Shown here: positions 25,745-34,265 of the stretch, one piece after another
Position numbering within the stretch: the first letter of the stretch is position 1
How the letters are laid out: each line of letters begins with the position of its first letter
NCBI GenBank assembly: GCA_029194465.1
Contig: JARFXS010000008.1
Span: forward strand, 1 to 52,281
DNA length: 52,281 nt
DNA from: Candidatus Nitrosocosmicus sp.
GTDB lineage: Archaea; Thermoproteota; Nitrososphaeria; Nitrososphaerales; Nitrososphaeraceae
Direction of reading: 5' to 3'
Notes under the pieces: model-generated
The model's input: only the letters and a program-made list of their open reading frames with translations
Told to the model about the DNA's origin: nothing
The model's database searches: none
Made by a program: the position numbers and the translations under genes

Positions 25745-26340
25745 TCTAGTAGCAATCCATACAATTTAAGTAAGAACAATCCATTCTATCATGAATTTCA
25801 GAGCAAAAATACTGTTGACGGTGACGTCAATACTCCCACTTTTACTTCTGATTCATCAAATTCAATTAATGGTAATTATATGGATACCTTCAAGTCTCCA
25901 CCCCAAGACAAACCTTCGACCTTCATCAAGTCTCCACCCCAAGACAAAACCTTCAAGTTTTACAACAAGACAAACCTTACAACCTTTTCGGGGTTACAAC
26001 AGCAAAATATGAATCAACCAGTATCTAACTGATAGTACCACTTCTGTATCTTCCTCCTCTAGTAGCAATCCATACAATTTAAGTAAGAACAATCCATTCT
26101 ATCATGAATTTCAGAGCAAAAATACTGTTGACGGTGACGTCAGTACTCCCACTTTTACTTCTGATTCATCAAATTCAGCTAATGGTAATTATATGGATAC
26201 CTTCAAGTCTCCACCCCAAGACAAACCTTCGACCTTCATCAAGTCTCCACCCCAAGACAAACCTTCGACCTTTTCGGGGTTACAACAGCAAAATATGAAT
26301 CAACCAGTATCTAACCCTTCGACCTTTTCGGGGTTACAAC
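25716..26340 (+). repeat. About 313-bp tandem duplication within the repeat-protein gene
   Basis: 25716-26028 and 26029-about 26340 are two near-identical copies with few substitutions (AAT/AGT, ATT/GCT) and internal differences in the number of Pro/Gln repeats. The second ends in a further 48-bp direct repeat (CCTTCGACCTTTTCGGGGTT unit). The joint introduces TGATAG stops after PVSN. Confidence 0.88.
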
Positions 26341-26462
26341 AGCAAAATATGAATCAACCAGTATCTAACCCGTATTCATTCCAGTCATTCCATACATCAA
26401 TCAACAAAAATATCTATACTAATCCAACTAATAGTGAATTAGGTGAGTCTCTAGATGGCAAA

Positions 26463-26747
26463 AACAAACATTCAAAGGAAATCTCTGCATGTTTTGATAG
26501 AGCATTTAGCATTGATAATTATTTATCTGACTCGGAAATTATTGAATGTGCCAAAGATCGAGACAGTTATTCTCAAAATAGCCTTCACAATTATGCTTTA
26601 AGCGACAACATAAAGAATAATGACAATGACGGTAAGACTGATAACAAACATTCAAAGGAAATCTCTGCATGTTTTGATAGAGCATTTAGCATTGATAATT
26701 ATTTATCTGACTCGGAAATTATTGAATGTGCCAAAGATCGAGACAGT
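26463..26747 (+). repeat. Two identical 105-bp units coding the C-terminal module
   Basis: 26463-26567 and 26643-26747 are identical by eye (offset 180) and code 35 residues with two cysteines (ISACFDRA and EIIECAKD). The spacing keeps frame. Confidence 0.9.
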
Positions 26748-26836
26748 TTCAAATAATTTAACTTAATTTTTTTTGAAAAACTTGATTATAATCTAGTGAT
26801 TATAATCATTTTCAGGATTCACTGTTCTATATATAA

Positions 26837-27064
26837 TCAATCTGTTGCTATGATAACAATGTTTTCGCCTTTGATGAATATTTCTCCCATTTGTTGAACT
26901 TTATCTCCCTCTAAAACTTCAGTTGCATTTTCCAGTGTTAGGTTCATGTATTGATCAAAACTTTTCAGCTTTCCCTTGATAGTTCTCTTTCCTTTTAGTT
27001 TTAGAAGGATGTCCTTATTTACACTTCCTTGTAAGATATTGGATTGATTATTCGGTGACGACAA
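26837..27064 (-). CDS. Sm-like archaeal protein (LSm)
   Basis: 75 residues with the two Sm motifs: LLKLKGKRTIKGKLKSFDQYMNLTL (Sm1, DxxMN as DQYMNL) and the C-terminal GEIFIKGENIVII (Sm2, with the RG of the usual IRGxxI replaced by KG). Forms a ring that binds U-rich RNA. The start MSSPNNQ at 27064 is reasonable. The next gene lies 64 bp upstream on the same strand. Confidence 0.92.
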   Translation of the reverse strand: MSSPNNQSNILQGSVNKDILLKLKGKRTIKGKLKSFDQYMNLTLENATEVLEGDKVQQMGEIFIKGENIVIIATD

Positions 27065-27127
27065 TAAAGTTAAATAACTTTTTTTTGTTATTTAGGTTTA
27101 ACTTAACTATTTAATTCTGAATATGGA

Positions 27128-27358
27128 TTAAACCCATGACCAGGGCTCAATGTTGCGCATTAAACATTGTTTTCTTATTATTTTCTTTGAGCGTTCAATG
27201 GATTCTGCTTCACTTATGTTACCCTTTTTTAAATACTGCAAAAAAATTTCTTCATAGAGTTTTTTAGCTCTCTCCTCTGTGAATTCTTTGTAATCATTAA
27301 TCTTCTTTGTTTTCTTTGTCCTTATCAAGGTTTCGTAAACCTTAGGCCGTGGGTTCAA
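27128..27358 (-). CDS. Small conserved-looking basic protein with N-terminus overlapping a tRNA remnant
   Basis: 76 residues, strongly helical and charged: FTEERAKKLYEEIFLQYLKK, ESIERSKKIIRKQCLMRN, ending IEPWSWV. The first ~10 codons from the TTG at 27358 are antisense to a tRNA-Thr 3' fragment, so they are probably not original. A TTG at 27328 would give a shorter protein starting outside most of the remnant. No family recognised. It is followed by the Sm gene. Confidence 0.55.
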   Translation of the reverse strand: MNPRPKVYETLIRTKKTKKINDYKEFTEERAKKLYEEIFLQYLKKGNISEAESIERSKKIIRKQCLMRNIEPWSWV

Positions 27359-27373
27359 ATCCCACTTATGGCT
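27327..27373 (+). pseudogene. 3' half of a tRNA-Thr(CGT) gene
   Basis: The sequence folds as a complete anticodon arm (AAGGT, loop TTCGTAA, ACCTT), variable loop AGGCC, T arm (GTGGG-TTCAAAT-CCCAC) and 3' acceptor strand TTATGGC plus discriminator T. The anticodon CGT in a TTCGTAA loop fits tRNA-Thr. No 5' acceptor (GCCATAA expected) or D arm occurs upstream within 150 bp. A 3' tRNA half without its 5' half is the usual scar of integrase-mediated insertion. An unusual intron or split gene is less likely. Confidence 0.7.
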
Positions 27374-27395
27374 TTCAAATTAATATGTTGAACTA

Positions 27396-27779
27396 CTATG
27401 TTACCACTAACCTAACTTGATCCATTTTTCTGTTCCCTTGAAATTTCTTTGTAATATTTTTAATCTCTCTTGCATCACCATAAAGTACAAAAATTTCAAG
27501 GCATCTGTCTTTGTCTATCTTATTGTGAATGTGGGTATTAATTATTTTATCAAATCCATGTCGAATTTCACTAATTTCTTGATCAGATTTTTCATCATGT
27601 ATTACTAGAAGAACTGAATGTAGAACTCCTGACAATTCGTCTATTCTTTTCTCTTCTAAAAGTAGACTTCTAACACTAGCTCTTACGATTTCTGATCTGC
27701 CTGAAAACCCCAAAAACTTTTGCAATTTATCTAGTTCTTGGATTATGTTTTCATTCAGTGAAATGCTTATGATTGGCAA
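27396..27779 (-). CDS. NikR-like ribbon-helix-helix metal regulator
   Basis: 127 residues: an N-terminal RHH (ISISLNENIIQELDKLQKFL, GRSEIVRASVRSLL) and a C-terminal ACT-like metal domain (GVLHSVLLVIHDEKSDQEIS..., CLEIFVLYGDAREIKNITKK). Candidate ligands are H, HIH and C in the RHGFDKIINTHIHNKIDKDRC segment; spacing between HIH and C is seven residues, versus five in E. coli NikR. Nickel is the family metal, but the neighbours (a metal ABC permease and binding protein of the Zn/Mn family ~1 kb away) leave the metal open. Probably represses a metal-import gene. Confidence 0.82.
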   Translation of the reverse strand: MPIISISLNENIIQELDKLQKFLGFSGRSEIVRASVRSLLLEEKRIDELSGVLHSVLLVIHDEKSDQEISEIRHGFDKIINTHIHNKIDKDRCLEIFVLYGDAREIKNITKKFQGNRKMDQVRLVVT

Positions 27780-27863
27780 TGTTTTCTATTATGATCATTT
27801 CATAATATTTGTTTTTTCCATTTACGAATGGTTTTCAATGTATAAATCCGTATTATCATTATC

Positions 27864-28814
27864 CTACTTTGGTGGCTCTATTTCTCTTATGCTCAAATCT
27901 TTAAAGTTCAAAACCACGTTATCTGCACGAAAAGTAACAATAGGTCCTGAATTCAAAACCATATGATCTTTGGATCTACCACAATTTGCACTGTAGAATA
28001 CCTTATCTGAACTACTTGCATACCAGCCCCCGTCATCCGTAATTTCAAAAACTTTGACCCAATGATTAGAATTTGAGTTATCTAAATATGATTCCATTTT
28101 TACCGCGGAATCATTATTTGTATTGTAGATCACAGTTTTCCAACCAATCCACCTATTCATCAATGAGTCGGTTATTTTAGGAACTGATTTTTCTTTAGTA
28201 TATCCTCCGGTAAACCAAATTTCTTTTTTCCATGCTGCAGAACCATCAGGATAAATGCCTCCATGAAGGGACAAGCCGTGACACGGAAAGTCTTCATTAT
28301 GTTGATCGGTTCTTGCTACCCAGTCAATATCTGTAATAACACTTTTACGCGGGTTGATTATCGAGTCTATTTTTACATATCCAGTAATTTCAACATTTTT
28401 CCATTCTTCTGTACCATTTAATGTGTCTACATTAATTCGAATTTTGTCATCCCTTATTTTCCAAGATCCATCATCCTGTTTGGCTAATCTAGGGTTAAAG
28501 GTAAAAGTTACATTTGGATCATTTTTGGGGTTCGACATGTTAACATACCATTCCCTGCCATCGGATTTGGTAGGATATATTTTTTCAATACCGAATTGAT
28601 CATCTGCATTTATGGTGGTTGTTGTATTATTTTCCTGTTGAGCAGATACTGTGATATTATCAAAAATAAGTAAGCAAGTAAAAAACAAAAGTGATGAAGC
28701 AAAAAGAAAGACACATGTAAATTTCATACCAAAATTCATTTCTTTAAAAACATACTGGTTATACAAGTACATAATAATATCGGGTAATAGCTGATAAAAA
28801 CTATTAATTGTCAA
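27864..28814 (-). CDS. Secreted jelly-roll-like protein, unknown
   Basis: The outer start overlaps the ABC permease by 4 bp, but the ATG at 28739 or 28727 fits better because it begins the signal peptide KFTCVFLFASSLLFFTCLLI. The mature part is beta-rich, with GREWYVNMSNPKNDPNVTFTF, DDGSWKIRDDKIRINVDT, ITGYVKID, HGLSLHGGIYPDGSAAWKKE and NRWIGWKTVIYN. This suggests a concanavalin/LamG-like sandwich. It resembles the protein at 36508 in design. Extracellular polysaccharide binding is an inference. It lies directly downstream of the metal permease and may be co-transcribed. Confidence 0.6.
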   Translation of the reverse strand: MTINSFYQLLPDIIMYLYNQYVFKEMNFGMKFTCVFLFASSLLFFTCLLIFDNITVSAQQENNTTTTINADDQFGIEKIYPTKSDGREWYVNMSNPKNDPNVTFTFNPRLAKQDDGSWKIRDDKIRINVDTLNGTEEWKNVEITGYVKIDSIINPRKSVITDIDWVARTDQHNEDFPCHGLSLHGGIYPDGSAAWKKEIWFTGGYTKEKSVPKITDSLMNRWIGWKTVIYNTNNDSAVKMESYLDNSNSNHWVKVFEITDDGGWYASSSDKVFYSANCGRSKDHMVLNSGPIVTFRADNVVLNFKDLSIREIEPPK

Positions 28815-29623
28815 GATCTTATCTTTGTTTCGGTCTTGATTTTTATTTTTGAAGAAAAAAACTTCAATACATTTACTCCAAAGAATATTCCAGCGGAGGT
28901 TATTACTATCATTCCACTAGGTGTAATATTCCATTCAAATGCTAATATTATACCCAAAATAACAGATATCAAAGAAAAACAAATCGAGAATAGTATGGTT
29001 TTCTTGAATCCATATCCTAGTAGCAACGAAGAAACATTAGGAATTATTAAGAGAGACGAAACCATTAGTACTCCTATCAATCTAATGGACATTACAATTG
29101 CAATGGTTGCCAAAGTAATGAATAAAATATTTAATACAACTGTATTGATGCCATTTACTAATGCTTGTTCCTCATTAAATACAAGATATATTAATTTTTT
29201 GTAATATAATATAACAAATGCAATAACTATAACGCTTAAAAGTACGGTACTAACTGTTTCCTCGATATTGACTAATAATATACTTCCAAAAAGATAGCTT
29301 GTTATATCTATAGAAAATCCTCCAGATAAGCTGATTAATACCAACCCCATCGCTAGTCCTAGAGATAATAGAACCGAGATAGACGAATCTGAATATATTC
29401 TTTTGCTTGAATTCAATTTTATGATTGATAATGCTACAATTATTGAAACAATTAATGATACCCAAATAGGATTAGATTTTAGAAACAATCCTAAAGCAAT
29501 CCCTCCAAAAGCAACATGCGACATTGCATCACCAAACAAAGAAAATCTTTTTAATATAAGAAACAATCCAATCAGCGAACAACTTATAGAAATTGCTATT
29601 CCAGAAATAAGGGCACGTTGCAT
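28811..29623 (-). CDS. ABC-type metal transporter permease (ZnuB/MntB family)
   Basis: 270 residues with about eight membrane helices. Typical sites are GLFLILKRFSLFGDAMSHVAFGGIALG (the family's D..SH motif), YLFGSILLVN and RLIGVLMVSSLLIIPNVSSLL near the EAA-like loop. The family imports zinc, manganese or iron with an SBP and an ATPase. The SBP gene lies 69 bp upstream on the same strand, but no ATPase gene is adjacent. The missing ATPase must be encoded elsewhere. Confidence 0.9.
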   Translation of the reverse strand: MQRALISGIAISISCSLIGLFLILKRFSLFGDAMSHVAFGGIALGLFLKSNPIWVSLIVSIIVALSIIKLNSSKRIYSDSSISVLLSLGLAMGLVLISLSGGFSIDITSYLFGSILLVNIEETVSTVLLSVIVIAFVILYYKKLIYLVFNEEQALVNGINTVVLNILFITLATIAIVMSIRLIGVLMVSSLLIIPNVSSLLLGYGFKKTILFSICFSLISVILGIILAFEWNITPSGMIVITSAGIFFGVNVLKFFSSKIKIKTETKIRS

Positions 29624-29692
29624 GAACTCATACTGGAGAATTTCAATCCTCGCTAGTCAATTCTTTTTTCATATTCTATATAATTCAAATAA

Positions 29693-30649
29693 TTAATTTT
29701 CACATCTGAGCGCTATTTTCAAATTATCTAAATTATCGTACATTTTTGAGAAATAATCTTTATCTGAAGTTTGTTCTTCCTGTGTAATCATTTCGATCGG
29801 ACTCAATATCATTACCTTCCCTCCTATTTCATCTGCTATTGTGTTTGAAAGCCTAGACTCAACATTATCTTCTGAAAAAATAATGTTTACACCTAGTTGC
29901 TTAGCTAATTTTATTGCGTCCGCAATTTTTTGAGGGTTAATGTCCCCTTCAGGTGATGGACCGCTAATTGAATGCTGAGTTAACCCGTATCTTTTTGCAA
30001 AATAGCCAAAAGCATCATGAAATGCTATAAAGTCATTCAGATTACAATCAGTCAAGTTCGTATTAATATCTGAATTTAATAGTTCTAGTTTGCTATTAAA
30101 TTCATTAAAATTGTTTGTATAGTAATCTGTATTTTGAGGATCTAAAGATACTAATTTTTCAAGTATGGTTTTTGAATATGCTTTAACCAAATTGGGATCA
30201 AGCCAAATATGGGGATCTGGAATAGATCCTATATTTTCAATTGGAAGATCCTTGCTCAAGTCAACTACTCCTGCATTTCCTATCTTGTTAATCCAGGATT
30301 CAAATCCAGCTCCATTAATAAAAATTACATCAGCTTTTTGTAGTTCAATTATTTGTCTGGCTGTGGGTTCAAAATCATGGGGTTCTATACTGGCAGGTAC
30401 TATAGTTGAAACATCCACTCTGTCTTTGCCTATTTTCTTGACAAAATCATAAATCGGATAAAAAGATGCGAAAATTTTTAGGTTTGTACCATTTGATGTA
30501 ATTACGCCTTGACTCTTTGATTCATTGATAATATTATTATTTTGCGATAAATTAGTGGTAGCAATAGACTTTGGTATAATTGAAGAAAATAAAGTTATAG
30601 TTAAAACAATAAAGCAAAAAGAGATCCAAGTCTTATAATTCTCTCGCAT
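29693..30649 (-). CDS. Metal ABC transporter substrate-binding protein (ZnuA/TroA family)
   Basis: 318 residues: an N-terminal signal/anchor (WISFCFIVLTITLFSSIIP), then the cluster A-I fold. Metal ligands are in IEPHDFEPTARQI, PDPHIWLDPN, AFHDAFGYFAKRYGL and FSEDNVESR, i.e. three His plus an acidic residue, as in zinc/manganese binders. The His-rich loop of ZnuA is absent, which leans slightly to Mn or a low-affinity Zn protein. It is first in an operon with the permease. ATG 30649. Confidence 0.9.
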   Translation of the reverse strand: MRENYKTWISFCFIVLTITLFSSIIPKSIATTNLSQNNNIINESKSQGVITSNGTNLKIFASFYPIYDFVKKIGKDRVDVSTIVPASIEPHDFEPTARQIIELQKADVIFINGAGFESWINKIGNAGVVDLSKDLPIENIGSIPDPHIWLDPNLVKAYSKTILEKLVSLDPQNTDYYTNNFNEFNSKLELLNSDINTNLTDCNLNDFIAFHDAFGYFAKRYGLTQHSISGPSPEGDINPQKIADAIKLAKQLGVNIIFSEDNVESRLSNTIADEIGGKVMILSPIEMITQEEQTSDKDYFSKMYDNLDNLKIALRCEN

Positions 30650-30742
30650 GAAAATAATTTGGTTATTAATAATATAAAGTTTACTTATTAATTATTATTA
30701 ATTTATTGGTAGTATTATAATAATATTCGACAGACGGAAAAT

Positions 30743-30928
30743 GTGTCAATTATTGTAATCATAGTGATCATAAGCATTTCAGTTCATTTTAGTCAATCGC
30801 AGACGAACAAGATTCAAAAACACTTCATGAAGCAAGCTAAAAATTTATCGATCACATCCTTACCTATCCTTAATAACAATAGCTTGTATATCAATGAAAA
30901 AAATTTAATATGTAATATGATTTCTTAA
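30743..30928 (+). CDS. Possible small secreted or membrane peptide
   Basis: 61 codons from GTG: one hydrophobic helix (SIIVIIVIISISVHF) followed by a polar Asn/Lys-rich tail with one Cys. It lies just before hel308 on the same strand, 16 bp from its start, in the gap after the divergent SBP gene. No family recognised. Composition matches the AT-rich background, so it may be chance. Confidence 0.3.
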   Translation: MSIIVIIVIISISVHFSQSQTNKIQKHFMKQAKNLSITSLPILNNNSLYINEKNLICNMIS

Positions 30929-30944
30929 TATTAGTAATTTATAC

Positions 30945-33086
30945 ATGCAATTGAAGTTAGATGATGATAGGATTTCTTCTTATCTTTCATTTTTAGGTTA
31001 TGCCTCTCTATATCCTCCACAGCAATTGGCTATAGAAAAAGGCTTGTTAGAGGATTCCAATATTTTAATTACTACTCCTACCGCAAGCGGAAAAACATTA
31101 ATTGCCATACTGGCTGCAATTAAATCCCTAGAAAAAAATAAGAAAGTAGTATATCTTACACCATTAAGAGCATTAGCTTATGAAAAATATTTAGAATTTA
31201 CTTCTATAGATAAATCTGGTATATTTTCCAGAAAAATAAGAATAAAGATTAGCACTGGCGATTTTAATACTTCAAACGCCGATTTAAGTTCAGCCGACAT
31301 AATTATTATGACAAACGAAAAAATTGACTCGATTCTTAGACATAATGCTTCATGGTTATCAAATGTTGGACTATTTATTTCAGACGAAATTCATTTAATC
31401 GGAGATCAAGATAGGGGACCGGTTTTAGAAATGGTCCTAACGAAAATAAAGAAATACTATTCCTCCTCTCAGATCCTTGGCTTAAGCGCTACAATCACTA
31501 ATGCCTCCGAAATTGCAGGATGGTTAGGATCAAGATTAATAGAAAGCACTTGGAGGCCAACAAAATTGATAGAGGGGGTATATTCTGATGGAATAATATA
31601 TTCTAATAACGATTCCAGAATTAAAGTTTCTGAGTCAGGTAAGGACACTACTTCGATGGCTATCGATTTAATCATGGATTCTCTAAATAGTAATGGACAA
31701 AATCTTATTTTTGTTGAAACAAGAAAACGAGCTGTATCCTTGGCTAAGAAGGTTTCAGAGGTTGTATCCAAAACCCTATCGCCAGAAGAAAAGAAAAATA
31801 CCTTAAAGGTTTCTAAACAAATTTTGGAGGAGGGTGATGACACGGATTTAACTAAAAATTTGTCAAATTTGATATCTACTGGTATAGGGTTTCATCATGC
31901 GGGATTAAGTCTTTCAAGTAGAGGGGTTGTTGAAGAGGCATTCAAAAATGGAATCATAAAATCATTGTTTGCAACACCCACACTAGCTGCTGGCGTCAAC
32001 CTCCCTGCACGTAGAGTCATAATAACAAACGTAACCCGGTATGATTTTGTATACGGTGCTTCAGTTCCTATTAGTGTGCTTGAATATAAACAACTTTGTG
32101 GCAGAGCTGGACGACCTCAATATGATGCTTATGGAGAATCCATAATTATTTCAGATTCAAGAACATCTTATGAAGATTTGTATGATCATTATATATTAGG
32201 GATTCCCGAGCCTCTAAATTCAAACCTTGGAAATATAATAGCGATTAAAATCCATCTACTGGGGGTAATTGCTTCATTTAACGGAATTAGTCTGGATGAT
32301 ATCTATGACTTGTTCTCAAAGACATTTTATTCATATCAAGATAGTAACAATACTTCCCTATTTGATAAAATAGATTCATCTTTAGATTATTTTCTAGAGG
32401 AAGATCTAATTCGATTGCAAAACAATATGTATAATGTGACCGGATTTGGAAAATTAGTTTCAAATCTATATCTTAATCCTGAGACTGCTGTTGCGTTTAG
32501 AAACACCATCAATGATATAAAACCAAAGTCTGTAAAAATCAACAATGTATTTGGTTTCCTTCATATGATTACCACTTGCCCAGACTTTTATCCTAAACTC
32601 TCGTTTAGAAAACAAGACATCGAAGAATTCAGTTATCTGTTTTATAACAATTATGATGACTTTTTTTCAGACGTAGACATAATGGATTGTTCTAGAAGTC
32701 TATGGACTCTTTACGAATGGATCACTGAGTCTACAGAAAAAAGGATGAATGAGAGAATTGGTGTGGAGCCAGGCGATATCCATAGAATTGTCGAAGTGTC
32801 CAATTGGTTAGTCTCTTCGATATTCGAAATATGTAAATTGTTAAACAGAAACGATCTTTTACCTGTTCTTTTTTCACTCGAAAGTCGAATTAAGCATGGA
32901 GTAAAGGCAGAGCTTGTTCCATTGGTACAGATTAAAGATATCGGAAGGGCAAGAGCGAGGTCACTTCATGGGGCTGGAATCAACGTCCCTAACGATCTCT
33001 TACTAATTTCAGAATCAAAACTATCTATGATCCCAAAAATAGGTCCAAAACTAGCTAAGAAATTGAAAAAAAAATATTCCTCTTAA
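30945..33086 (+). CDS. hel308: Hel308 DNA helicase
   Basis: A Ski2-like superfamily-2 3'-5' DNA helicase that acts at stalled replication forks. Motifs in order: Q motif YPPQQLAIEKGL, Walker A TPTASGKT, Ia TPLRALAYEK, DEIH box SDEIHLIGD, motif III LSATI, motif IV/V FATPTLAAGVNLPARRVI and motif VI QLCGRAGRPQYD. A winged helix and ratchet follow, then a C-terminal helix-hairpin-helix domain (IKDIGRARARSLHGAGI, LSMIPKIGPKLAKKL). At 713 residues it is full length. Single gene. Confidence 0.96.
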   Translation: MQLKLDDDRISSYLSFLGYASLYPPQQLAIEKGLLEDSNILITTPTASGKTLIAILAAIKSLEKNKKVVYLTPLRALAYEKYLEFTSIDKSGIFSRKIRIKISTGDFNTSNADLSSADIIIMTNEKIDSILRHNASWLSNVGLFISDEIHLIGDQDRGPVLEMVLTKIKKYYSSSQILGLSATITNASEIAGWLGSRLIESTWRPTKLIEGVYSDGIIYSNNDSRIKVSESGKDTTSMAIDLIMDSLNSNGQNLIFVETRKRAVSLAKKVSEVVSKTLSPEEKKNTLKVSKQILEEGDDTDLTKNLSNLISTGIGFHHAGLSLSSRGVVEEAFKNGIIKSLFATPTLAAGVNLPARRVIITNVTRYDFVYGASVPISVLEYKQLCGRAGRPQYDAYGESIIISDSRTSYEDLYDHYILGIPEPLNSNLGNIIAIKIHLLGVIASFNGISLDDIYDLFSKTFYSYQDSNNTSLFDKIDSSLDYFLEEDLIRLQNNMYNVTGFGKLVSNLYLNPETAVAFRNTINDIKPKSVKINNVFGFLHMITTCPDFYPKLSFRKQDIEEFSYLFYNNYDDFFSDVDIMDCSRSLWTLYEWITESTEKRMNERIGVEPGDIHRIVEVSNWLVSSIFEICKLLNRNDLLPVLFSLESRIKHGVKAELVPLVQIKDIGRARARSLHGAGINVPNDLLLISESKLSMIPKIGPKLAKKLKKKYSS

Positions 33087-33147
33087 ATTATTTCTCATCT
33101 GCTACATATATATCTAAATTGTAGGGCCTCAGCATCACATATACCAG

Positions 33148-33885
33148 TTATTCAAAGTTAACTACTCCTAGGTTATTCATTTCAGATCCAATTCCGTAAC
33201 CGAGTAACGCAATGCCTGTTCCTAATAGAGACATTTCTAATCCTCCTTTTACCCAGCTTTTCTTAGCTAATCTACCTTTGATTGCACCAATCATGAAAGA
33301 TGACAATAAACTCATAGAAATAGCTATTAGTAATGCCGTAAAATTGTTGATTAAACCAGTTTTGACGATGAAATAAGGTAGTATTGGTAATATACCTCCT
33401 ATTAAAAATGAAATGAACATAACAATAGCCCCCTTTATAGGATTGCCTAGGATTTCTAGATTCAGACCCAACTCCTCTGTTAGCATCGTTTTCAACCAAA
33501 CTCCCTTATTGGATGTAATCTTATTTACAACCATGTTCAATTCTTCACCGGCAAACCCTTTGGATTTGTAGATTTCTTCTATCTCTTTTCTTTCCTCCTC
33601 AGGAGTATTTTCAATTTCATATTCTTCTCTTTTGATTTCCGATTGTAAAATTTCTATTTGAGATTTAACAGCAAGATAATTTTGTACGGCCATGGCTTTA
33701 GCACCAGTAAACATTCCTATTATCGCCGCTAAAATGACTATATCAACACCTACAGAGGCACCACCTATGCCGGCTACTATTCCTAAAGAAGTATTAACTC
33801 CATCACCAAAGCCAAAAACAATGTCTCTAATGTAGTTACTTTCTTTTATGTGAGGTTCAACGTGATAACTTTGTACTTTATCCAA
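33148..33885 (-). CDS. VIT1/CCC1-family Fe2+/Mn2+ transporter
   Basis: 245 residues, five membrane helices with a charged cytoplasmic metal-binding insert. The family N-terminus YIRDIVFGFGDGVNTSLGIVAG is present, then GMFTGAKAMAVQNYLAVKSQ, the Glu-rich linker (IKREEYEIENTPEEERKEIE), and SSFMIGAIKGRLAKKSW plus EMSLLGTGIALLGYGIG at the C-terminus. It exports or stores iron and manganese. ATG 33885. Monocistronic; its promoter faces a short open frame on the other strand. Confidence 0.9.
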   Translation of the reverse strand: MDKVQSYHVEPHIKESNYIRDIVFGFGDGVNTSLGIVAGIGGASVGVDIVILAAIIGMFTGAKAMAVQNYLAVKSQIEILQSEIKREEYEIENTPEEERKEIEEIYKSKGFAGEELNMVVNKITSNKGVWLKTMLTEELGLNLEILGNPIKGAIVMFISFLIGGILPILPYFIVKTGLINNFTALLIAISMSLLSSFMIGAIKGRLAKKSWVKGGLEMSLLGTGIALLGYGIGSEMNNLGVVNFE

Positions 33886-33949
33886 TATGTTTTCTACCTA
33901 TTTGTTGTCTTGATATTTAATAAATTCATCAAGTCGATTTAAATCCTGT

Positions 33950-34114
33950 ATGAAAAACTTGAAAAATGACATTCATAAACATACATCCATCAACAAATGG
34001 GATTTTAAATCCGATCATTTAGATCAATTAGCCGGCTTTACAGGTATTACCCCTTTTGATAAAATCCAATCCATTTGTATTATGTCCTTTACACAACTAT
34101 CATTAGATACTTAA
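33950..34114 (+). CDS. Possible 54-residue protein
   Basis: A short frame from ATG (MKNLKNDIHKHTSINKWDFK) to TAA in the 380-bp gap between the VIT1 gene and the esterase gene. Moderately polar with two Cys/Met-rich stretches at the end. It reads divergently from the VIT1 gene, 65 bp away. No family recognised. Included because the rest of the gap shows nothing else. Confidence 0.3.
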   Translation: MKNLKNDIHKHTSINKWDFKSDHLDQLAGFTGITPFDKIQSICIMSFTQLSLDT

Positions 34115-34265
34115 ATATTGAAAATAATAACAATAATGTTTAGTAACGTGTTCTATCTAGTCTTCTAAATAGATATGCATATTTTATGGGGTATAACAAA
34201 ACTGTTGAAAATAATCGTATTTCTCTCTTCAGTAAATAATTTGAAATGAAAATAGTCCAAAATAT

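Larger units (their letters stand above)
25308..26756 (+). pseudogene. Secreted low-complexity repeat protein, frame broken twice
   Basis: A signal peptide (ILMVFLLISFSTIYAKF) is followed by two cysteine-containing stretches, then a 13-residue repeat DKAPDSTTSVSSS, then SSNPYNLSKNNPFYHEFQSK and Pro/Gln-rich KSPPQDKPSTF and FSGLQQQNMNQPVSNP repeats. It ends in two copies of a 35-residue module EISACFDRAFSIDNYLSDSE. One C is missing in the fourth 39-bp unit (near 25675) and the frame breaks again at the joint of the 313-bp duplication (26029). Correcting both gives about 480 residues. It looks like a fast-evolving exported surface protein. The final 187 residues are intact (26193-26756). Function unknown. 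Confidence 0.75.

Noticed and set aside
25415..25779. Open frames on the minus strand over the DKAPDSTT repeat (SEEDTEVVLSGAL units)
   Set aside because: They arise from the 39-bp periodicity read backwards. The plus strand has the signal peptide and amino-acid bias of a secreted repeat protein.
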